13,478 nucleotides of DNA from NCBI GenBank assembly GCA_002505935.1, contig DAWL01000007.1, positions 2,953 to 16,430 of the forward strand. The letters run 5' to 3'. The translations under genes and the position numbers were made by a program. The DNA comes from Euryarchaeota archaeon UBA226 (GTDB taxonomy: Archaea > Thermoplasmatota > Poseidoniia > Poseidoniales > Poseidoniaceae). Every line of letters starts with the position of its first letter. Positions within the stretch are counted from its first letter, which is position 1. Below, piece after piece: positions 8,201 through 13,478 of the stretch. Under the pieces are notes generated by a model. The model worked only from the letters and a program-made list of their open reading frames with translations. It was not told the origin of the DNA and ran no database searches.

Positions 8201-9909
8201 GCGTGGCTTCTCTCGCCTTTTTCATTGGAGACATGGTCGGCTTAGGAAGGACGGTCAGCGACCTTTTGGAAGCCTTGACCACAGACCTCGCTGGCGGGGG
8301 CGGGGAAGACCAAGATGTCCTGCTATCTTTGTCGTTAGACGCAGGAGAGGATTTCAGTCTGATAGCAGATATCGAGAAAGGAGACATGGTGGCAGGGGAG
8401 CCTGATTGGGTTCATGGAGTCAGTCTTGGAATAGCCAAACATAGCCGTCTTCAGTATAATTTCTCCAATCTGCCGGTATCTTTCGTTGGCAGTCAAAGAG
8501 ATGCGATTTCGAATTATTTAGCGGATGGAATCATCTCCAAGGGAGAGAAACAGGGCTTCATCGATCGAATGAGTACCATAATGGGTAAGGATAACGCAAC
8601 ACGATTGGCTAATTCATTGGAGGATGGAGAAATCATCGAGGATGAATGGTTGAGAATGGACCGTGAAGCCATGGAAGAAATCGGCTTACTGTTTGAGGAG
8701 CGCAGGTCGTGGCATACGCGTCTGTGGATTCCTTCTTTACCTCACAAAATCAATGAGTTACGCTTCAACTATACTAGACAAGCCGAGATGCCAACTTGGG
8801 AAATGATCCTCGACGTTGAGGATTGGAAACCTGCTAGAAGTGGCCTAATGATCAAGGCCTACGGATTGAATGGTTACGACATAGAGTTGGAGATGGAAGG
8901 TCTTGATACCAGCAAAGCACAGAACACGGTGGTCAAGACGCTCATCGGCAGTGATGATAGCAATGCAGTACCGAGAACAACGGTGGATATGCAATTCTCC
9001 TTGGGCGACAATTTGGAATTCGTGCGCGCACTGATGTTGAATCATCGCGTCAAACAAAGGGTAGAGGTATTCGTCAAGGATATTCCAGCACAGGCTTCCT
9101 TGGTAGGAACCATTGGAGATATTCTGTTGATAGATTTCGAAGTACCAGAGAACCTGCGAGTCGGCAAGCGTTCTGCAGAGGCAGCCATGTTGCAACTCAT
9201 GACTTGGAAAGAAAACCGCTGGTGGCCAGCGACCGTATTCATGCGCGACTTACCGGGTTACATGAAACTTGCAATGCGTCCACATGAGGTATTTGACATA
9301 ACGGCACCAAGTGAATTCCAAGGCACTATGACACTTGATTATACGAGTAATACCGATACCATGGACCTCTATGTGGAAACTTCTGGAAGGGCCGTTGAAC
9401 AAAGAGCGGATACCCTGATGTTGGCAGAAAATCTTGCCAAGAGGACAGTAATGCAACCAACAGAGGATTGGGGTATCGAAGTATCTTCTTCAGGCGATGG
9501 CATAGGTAAGGTCTACATGAGGCAGACCGATGTTCCTGCGCAACCAGGAATCTGGATAGATCAACTTGAAATTGCTGGAGAGAATCTTCAGAGTGCAACT
9601 ATTCACGTACATTATCTGGGATTGTTACCATATGTTGTCGTCGATGATGTCACGGGTGGCCGAGTGGTTGCTACAGCCAATGCGGATGTTGACTTCCTCG
9701 GAACGACATGGGATGCCAAAGGTGTTCTCCTAGATGCTCAGATTACTGGTATCTTCCCGACTGCATCGACTTTCGGAGTTAATGGAGTTGTTAGCGATCT
9801 TTCCATGCTTAATGCGGTGACGGGTGGTTCGGCCAGCACTACTCACATCATCGTTCCAGATCCATTCACTTCGGTGGTATTGACTGTACTGGCAACTTTC
9901 TTTGGGTGA
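5236..9909 (+). CDS. Giant secreted or surface beta-rich protein, family not recognised
   Basis: About 1557 residues, very acidic. A signal sequence is clear: RPLRGRGKH and then a hydrophobic stretch LALLLVLILLMPIL (about residues 22-36), with a likely cleavage near GGAAS (about 38-42). The visible features are a calcium-loop-like DIDGDTEPD (205-213), only three cysteines in the mature part (369, 396, 570), about fourteen Asn-x-Ser/Thr sequons, and a recurring strand-(Leu/Ile)-Pro-strand motif at about 605, 843, 962, 1079, 1168, 1283, 1339 and 1463. A charged helical insert spans about 1090-1160. The chain ends in a hydrophobic stretch (FTSVVLTVLATFFG) without following basic residues, a possible weak anchor. 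No catalytic motif was found. It could be a surface scaffold, adhesin or binding protein. Start: ATG 5236 gives a normal signal peptide; ATG 5200 would add 12 residues; the frame is also open further upstream but overlaps the previous gene. Confidence 0.75.
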   Translation: MEGSGVRLVVSGSRPLRGRGKHLALLLVLILLMPILTPFGGAASTLQVASDDFGVLAALDDALQDREGSADAPEVEVMALANITNMESKVRPITDTDPLDEVDVGRSKVSLRNTTAPPVNHPRPYQMLMDSSTHPESFPDNLIDTLFEIPDDFNDPLAIGLNSYVLYLNYTSRTGHQHEAWDYGSFTGDIIAFGEDFRPFQNAIDIDGDTEPDVIVSLSLAGFLLEDQGDTWGIETSGGFLPVGIWLKPTFVWHVEVIDSGDALWHDMASMQVSLMKGFAYNLLENGESYALVIDSRFTQPPHDFDLRVGLERVEISITGAFNTALDLITSLFSTGLSGETFSITEVMAPYLIEIENPDNPGNPRQTTCQGGLEQNNEPYYNASLHHMEESQDHRCALGVGIGYVHFDSKDSNDEREVLEVAYLDAAVHPVENSNRLPEEVDIILRNDNLAANSLDTVEYYGQRETDLFLHYFEDRSNYTEPSSTAEYGNTTDAEVWLRGLPAGSMSEEEIAATFTMLGMAPDSDDLPGNVPNRLTFIIGIKNFSRDATGNGNHPDLPVNPGSPPDSLICLVGSGPVKSVEFIAYIKRYGEDDDRSRTSIMVEDLPPAMILHGTFQLPAGGGLRVLYDNPNLDLFSQFVDDTLLNLVEIVLDIGAIVNGLPAAILASTGQGGGTVVAEMYSRVSLGSGNSARVSSSIGMIGLEMASSDHPVIVDTDHVMLSLDRDLEKVPGRLKDEIPLVEVALSARISGVHRFKHQYDPSSEVREVEINGTSRAAMDFAYMEHDGGTLEGQMQDAHFTDRPQNIRIEQTTERVLYLADDRIGTITYTASEGEQRNALRLESLPSTFEILLGDELGYSSAEPLGAIHLQITNATEPTTMSEDHIMFWMDKDVSEATLSGRLSNITHISRISPEIEGASGKEGNGQVILERSSSSRMDILLRDETSHSDPYLGFNASIRLDPLPASVEFDYPSEVSSSGLELPSLGEQEGVASLAFFIGDMVGLGRTVSDLLEALTTDLAGGGGEDQDVLLSLSLDAGEDFSLIADIEKGDMVAGEPDWVHGVSLGIAKHSRLQYNFSNLPVSFVGSQRDAISNYLADGIISKGEKQGFIDRMSTIMGKDNATRLANSLEDGEIIEDEWLRMDREAMEEIGLLFEERRSWHTRLWIPSLPHKINELRFNYTRQAEMPTWEMILDVEDWKPARSGLMIKAYGLNGYDIELEMEGLDTSKAQNTVVKTLIGSDDSNAVPRTTVDMQFSLGDNLEFVRALMLNHRVKQRVEVFVKDIPAQASLVGTIGDILLIDFEVPENLRVGKRSAEAAMLQLMTWKENRWWPATVFMRDLPGYMKLAMRPHEVFDITAPSEFQGTMTLDYTSNTDTMDLYVETSGRAVEQRADTLMLAENLAKRTVMQPTEDWGIEVSSSGDGIGKVYMRQTDVPAQPGIWIDQLEIAGENLQSATIHVHYLGLLPYVVVDDVTGGRVVATANADVDFLGTTWDAKGVLLDAQITGIFPTASTFGVNGVVSDLSMLNAVTGGSASTTHIIVPDPFTSVVLTVLATFFG
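5274..5292. repeat. Perfect 8-bp inverted repeat inside the signal-peptide coding region
   Basis: TCGCCCCC (5274-5281) and GGGGGCGA (5285-5292) form a perfect 8-bp stem with the 3-base loop TAA. It lies 13-19 codons into the giant protein gene, in the stretch encoding the basic residues before the hydrophobic core. A stem this strong close to a start codon could slow early translation or shape transcript processing. It resembles the hairpin at 10572-10588 (14 of 17 bases over the shared core). Confidence 0.75.
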
Positions 9910-9913
9910 TCAA

Positions 9914-10561
9914 ATGAGTGACAAGAAGGCTATGGAACTGTGGGATGACGAGGATGGTTTCGTCATAACTGCAGATGGCCAAGTAGTCACCGATGACCAG
10001 GAGATTCTTGAGATTCAGCGTATGCAAGAAATCTCGGATGATGAACATGAAATTGCACAAAAAGCAGCCGAGAGGTTGCTCGAATTAGGGAGATACATAA
10101 CTCCAGCAAGGGTATTCGCAGCATCGGCCATTATCTTACTCCTTCTAGGTTCGATATTTGCTACATGGTATTGGGTCATTCCTAGGGACTCGGTTGACCT
10201 TGACTCCAAGTATTTCCAGAGAGGAGGAGGGCATGTAGTTCTGGTTGAAGTAAACAACCTTGGAACTAGAGCGATCAGGGATGTTACGGTCACCGTTTTA
10301 TTCGAGGATTCGGAAGGTTTCACTTTGGCAGAATCAACTTGGCATAAAGGAGAGATGCCGGCTCACAGTAGTTATTCGGGCGATGATTTGGAGTTGTTGG
10401 TTCGAGGGCATACGGTGTGGGCAGAATACAACATCGTTCTCAGCCTATCTTGGCAAGATGGTGCTGGTAGAGCACATAGTGAAACGTTCACTCATACTGT
10501 TGGAGAATGGGTTTCAGAAGAGTTCACCGACCATGCCGGCCGAAATTGGATTCTCTTCTGA
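9914..10561 (+). CDS. Single-pass membrane protein with outer CARDB-like beta-sandwich
   Basis: 215 residues. The N-terminal 60 residues are strongly acidic and partly helical (for example EILEIQRMQEISDDEHEIAQKA), followed by one membrane helix at about 66-88 (VFAASAIILLLLGSIFATWYW). The remaining ~125 residues are predicted to be outside and alternate in strand fashion: VVLVEVNNLGTRAIRDVTVTV (108-128) is typical of Ig-like or CARDB/FN3-like sandwiches. No cysteine and no catalytic motif was seen. The ATG lies 4 bases after the stop of the giant gene, and GGGTGATC at that stop can serve as ribosome-binding site, so translation is probably coupled. This tight spacing suggests that it works with the giant protein, perhaps as a membrane subunit or anchor. 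A TTG at 9902 is a possible earlier start but less likely. I do not recognise a named family. Confidence 0.8.
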   Translation: MSDKKAMELWDDEDGFVITADGQVVTDDQEILEIQRMQEISDDEHEIAQKAAERLLELGRYITPARVFAASAIILLLLGSIFATWYWVIPRDSVDLDSKYFQRGGGHVVLVEVNNLGTRAIRDVTVTVLFEDSEGFTLAESTWHKGEMPAHSSYSGDDLELLVRGHTVWAEYNIVLSLSWQDGAGRAHSETFTHTVGEWVSEEFTDHAGRNWILF

Positions 10562-10571
10562 AACACAGTAG

Positions 10572-10588
10572 CGCCGCCTACGGCGGCG
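10572..10588. repeat. Inverted repeat in the spacer before the protease gene
   Basis: CGCCGCC (10572-10578) and GGCGGCG (10582-10588) form a perfect 7-bp stem with the 3-base loop TAC, extendable by one G-T wobble. It begins 11 bases after the stop of the membrane protein and ends 32 bases before the GTG of the protease. There is no T tract after it, so a bacterial-type terminator is not supported. It is similar in arm length, loop length and sequence to the hairpin at 5274-5292. It may mark a processing site or a regulator site within the operon. Confidence 0.7.
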
Positions 10589-10620
10589 TAACGAACAGGC
10601 AATGGGTTCAAGTTCGTTCT

Positions 10621-13478
10621 GTGACCCGAGTACAATTGGTGAAGCCAGTGCGAACGTGCCGCCCCTTCCTTTTGGTGCTGCTAATGCTGTTCGCTAGCAC
10701 TTCGGCTTGTTTATCGCCCAGCGTGTCGAATATCGACAAAGAATCTGATGCCGAATTGATGGAGAATCTCGAAAGATACCACTTCTCGATAGATGAAAAC
10801 CGGATTTTTGACTTAAGGCCGGTTGAGACTTTGGATGAATCTCTTCACAACAAGATTCGAGAAGAATTTGCAGATACCAGAATTGGCCTGTATTCATCTT
10901 CAGGATTGGAAATGATTGCTGGCATTCCTGATTGGGCTGTTCAGCCCCGCATGGATTTGCAACTCGTGATAGTAGACTCAGACATCGCCTTGGAAGTGAG
11001 CAGAGCATCGTTGAGTGATATCCAAGGTCTTGTGGTCAGAGAATTCATTTCTCCCAGCGGTTTCATCTTGCAGGGTTCACAACTTGCACTTGAGCAGGCC
11101 AAGTTGGATGATACCATCTCATCCTATCATTCGGTACCTTTGGCGATGATTATCGATGATAGTGTTCTCTTCAACGAATCTTTGGACAAGGTCGAGGTCC
11201 GCATCGAATCATGGCGTCTTGATGTCGAGGAGCGTATTGATTCACAATTCGTGCTGACTGACATCGCTGGACGTAGTCTGCAAGGCGATATTGCTCAGGC
11301 AGCAGAACACCTCTCGGATGCGTGGTTCCATTCTGAGGGACGTTGGCAGGGTATTCTTGCGGTTGATGAATTGCCAGCATTGGTTTCCGATCCAGCCGTA
11401 GCATGGATTAGAGAACCCCCGGTGTTTGGCATCTTCAATGACCAGTCTCGTTCGCACATGAAGAGCAGCACTATGTCCACATATTTCACCACAGACTTGG
11501 ATGGTTCAGGTGAAATTGTAGGTGTTGCAGATACTGGAATCGATCATGACCATGGCGATTTCGGAACCCGTATCGTGCAGAAGGTAGACATCGTTGGAGA
11601 TGGTTCTACTGCAGACACAGACAGTGGTCATGGTACCCATGTCGCCTGCACTGTATTGGGAGATGGAAGCCGAGGAGGATATACTGGAGTAGTTCCAGAA
11701 GCGGAGTTGTACTTCCAAGCGATGGAGCATGATGCTTCAGGAAACATGTATTCAGCCAGTATCAACAGCCTGATGACCGCAGCCTATGATGCAGGTGCAA
11801 GGACGCATAGCAACTCATGGGGCTCAAGATCGAGCAGCGATTATGGAAGGTATACCACGGATGCCGAAGATGTTGACGATATGGCGAATTACTACGATAG
11901 ATACTACAGTAATCGAGAGGGATTAACAATACTTTACGCAAATGGAAATGATGGCCCCCAATCGGGCACTGTGGGGGCGCCAGCCACGGCCAAGAACTCG
12001 ATTTCCGTAGGCATGCATCAGGCTCGCTACAGCGGCGCTCCAGACTCGATAATGAGTGGCTCCAGTCGAGGTCCAACCGATGATGGTAGAATCAAACCAG
12101 ACATTCTTGCTCCGGGTGGATATGTCCGCTCTTGTAGGGCACAAGAGGCACAGGATGTATCTGGAAACACATGGTCAAGCCAGTGGTATCTGGAGTACAC
12201 TGGAACTTCTATGGCTACCCCTAACGCTGCTGGTGCAGCCGCAATGGTCAGAGAATATCTTACCGAGATTTCACAGAGGCAGCAACCACAAGGTGCTTTG
12301 GTCAAGGCTTTGCTGATTCTTGGCGCTGAGGATACTGGAACTAGAGATATTCCGAATAACGATGAGGGCTGGGGTCGAATCAATCTGCGCAATACCTTGG
12401 CGCCTAATGCTGGACGTGGGATTTGGGTTGACGACCGCAGTGTTCTTTCCAGCACGGGTTCAGTCAAGTCGTATACCTTTGATGTCTCTTCAGCCAATGT
12501 TGCATTCAAGACCAGTCTAGTTTGGTCTGATGAGCGAGGTTCTCGTTTCAATAATGGGGCCCAATTGGTCAACGATCTGGATCTTGAGGTGATTGCTCCT
12601 GATGGCACTACATATCGTGGAAACGACTTCTTCAATGGTAGAAGTACGACAGGCGGTGATTGGGACGATTTGAACAATGTCGAAGTGGTCTTGGTCGATC
12701 AGGCAGCAGCGGGAATTTGGACGGTGAAGGTCAAAGATGGTGGGCATGGAGGTTCGCGTTCCCAACCTTTTGCTCTCGCAGTTTCGGGAGTGGGAGTCAA
12801 CGATTTGAGACCTGATGCATCCCCTGTTCCTTCTTCGATTCAATCCAACATCGCAATCCCACAGATTGGAGACGAGGTCACCATTTTTGCTCAAGTTCAG
12901 AATTTTGGAAATGTCAAGGTGGATAATCTCGAAGTCGCCGCTTATGCAGACTCTAACCTGCTGGATACCTATCAAATCGACTTGGGGCCCGGAGAGAGCC
13001 AATCTTTGTCATGGCCGTGGATTCCAGACCAAGATGGTGAGAGGACTATCGTTGTCGAGGTTGACCCCAACGATTTGATTGAAGAAATTGAGGAGAACAA
13101 CAACCGCTTGACTACAATCATCGAGGTTACTGCTCCAGGGGTCAAAGTTTCATCGAGTCAACCTACTGTAGTGGTTAGTGAAGCGGACCAAAGTGTAGCC
13201 TCTTGGCAAGTTGAGTTGACAAATACTGCTTTGTTGGAGACAAATGCAAGCCTGAACTCTGATGGAACCGTATATCGGCAAGCTGATGGCGCATTATTCA
13301 GCGATTGGTTTGTTAGTTCCAGTGGCTCAAATTACACTCTAGATGGCAAGGAATCTGCGACCATAAATATCTCATTGATCCACCCTTCGCCACCAGATCC
13401 CGGAACTTACATTCTACCGCTTACGGGAATAGACATCGATAACGCGATTTCATACCCATTCGATTTGATATTGGAAGT
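10621..13478 (+). CDS. KP-43-like subtilisin (S8A) with CARDB and NEW3-like domains, open at right edge
   Basis: 952 residues are visible, with no stop before the edge. Residues 1-30 form a signal sequence (RPFLLVLLMLFASTSAC); Cys30 may be a lipobox cysteine, though the context is weak. About 31-272 is a long propeptide. The catalytic domain follows with Asp304 (VADTGID), His337 (GHGTHVA), Asn443 for the oxyanion hole (ANGNDGP) and Ser530 (GTSMATP). TNSWG-like HSNSWG (396-401), SSRGPT-DGRIKPD-APG (481-499) and GWGRI match the KP-43 group, as does the beta-barrel after it (about 605-722, SLVWSD and VNDLDLEV). The mature enzyme may begin near NDQSR (273). CARDB lies at about 725-835, and a NEW3-like beta domain at about 840-952. 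The role is extracellular protein breakdown or processing of a surface protein. The usual Gly after HGTHVA is Cys343, and Cys505 is the only other cysteine of the mature part. Start: GTG at 10621 places the signal peptide well; GTG 10639 and 10648 are alternatives. Confidence 0.9.
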   Translation, partial: MTRVQLVKPVRTCRPFLLVLLMLFASTSACLSPSVSNIDKESDAELMENLERYHFSIDENRIFDLRPVETLDESLHNKIREEFADTRIGLYSSSGLEMIAGIPDWAVQPRMDLQLVIVDSDIALEVSRASLSDIQGLVVREFISPSGFILQGSQLALEQAKLDDTISSYHSVPLAMIIDDSVLFNESLDKVEVRIESWRLDVEERIDSQFVLTDIAGRSLQGDIAQAAEHLSDAWFHSEGRWQGILAVDELPALVSDPAVAWIREPPVFGIFNDQSRSHMKSSTMSTYFTTDLDGSGEIVGVADTGIDHDHGDFGTRIVQKVDIVGDGSTADTDSGHGTHVACTVLGDGSRGGYTGVVPEAELYFQAMEHDASGNMYSASINSLMTAAYDAGARTHSNSWGSRSSSDYGRYTTDAEDVDDMANYYDRYYSNREGLTILYANGNDGPQSGTVGAPATAKNSISVGMHQARYSGAPDSIMSGSSRGPTDDGRIKPDILAPGGYVRSCRAQEAQDVSGNTWSSQWYLEYTGTSMATPNAAGAAAMVREYLTEISQRQQPQGALVKALLILGAEDTGTRDIPNNDEGWGRINLRNTLAPNAGRGIWVDDRSVLSSTGSVKSYTFDVSSANVAFKTSLVWSDERGSRFNNGAQLVNDLDLEVIAPDGTTYRGNDFFNGRSTTGGDWDDLNNVEVVLVDQAAAGIWTVKVKDGGHGGSRSQPFALAVSGVGVNDLRPDASPVPSSIQSNIAIPQIGDEVTIFAQVQNFGNVKVDNLEVAAYADSNLLDTYQIDLGPGESQSLSWPWIPDQDGERTIVVEVDPNDLIEEIEENNNRLTTIIEVTAPGVKVSSSQPTVVVSEADQSVASWQVELTNTALLETNASLNSDGTVYRQADGALFSDWFVSSSGSNYTLDGKESATINISLIHPSPPDPGTYILPLTGIDIDNAISYPFDLILE

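Noticed and set aside
10562..10620. Hairpin at 10572-10588 as a bacterial-type terminator
   Set aside because: No T tract follows the stem, and the downstream gene is close and co-directional.
12027..12677. Antisense open frame of 216 codons opposite the protease
   Set aside because: The plus strand here encodes conserved KP-43 motifs including the catalytic serine; the antisense frame shows no recognisable domain and is best read as a shadow.

Overview
The window looks like a chromosomal piece of a planktonic euryarchaeon, most likely Marine Group II (Candidatus Poseidoniales). This rests on gene content, not on a marker gene: a small PRC-barrel protein of the archaeal CdpB type, an RNase Z, an exoprotein with PKD repeats plus one membrane helix and a cytosolic zinc ribbon, a very large acidic secreted protein rich in N-glycosylation sequons, and a KP-43-type subtilase with CARDB repeats. 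Archaeal features also include GTG starts and weak Shine-Dalgarno sites. The phylum-level call is fairly safe; the order-level call is an inference.

Layout. On the left edge, on the minus strand, is the N-terminal part of a CBS-domain protein with a Pro/Gly-rich and Glu-Pro-repeat tail; its C-terminus lies outside the window. A 110-base divergent spacer separates it from a plus-strand pair: the PRC-barrel protein (GTG start) and, 22 bases later, RNase Z. This pair is the housekeeping part: RNA processing and possibly cell division.

After a 224-base spacer with an unusual CG-rich, purine-pyrimidine alternating core comes a block of four co-directional genes that runs to the right edge: (1) an 848-residue membrane-anchored exoprotein with a duplicated N-terminal domain, three PKD-like domains and a cytosolic zinc ribbon; (2) a secreted or surface protein of about 1557 residues that I cannot assign to a family; (3) a 215-residue single-pass membrane protein with an outer beta-sandwich, starting 4 bases after the giant gene stops; (4) a KP-43-like subtilisin with CARDB and NEW3-like domains, still open at the right edge. 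All four products are predicted to be exported or membrane-anchored, and spacing suggests co-expression. A reasonable but unproven reading is a cell-surface assembly for handling extracellular protein: a protease, a large partner or scaffold, a small membrane subunit, and a receptor-like protein whose zinc ribbon faces the cytoplasm.

No tRNA, rRNA, CRISPR array, insertion sequence or integrase was seen. Short GC-rich inverted repeats sit at or just before the 5' ends of four of the plus-strand genes, and two of these are closely related in sequence.
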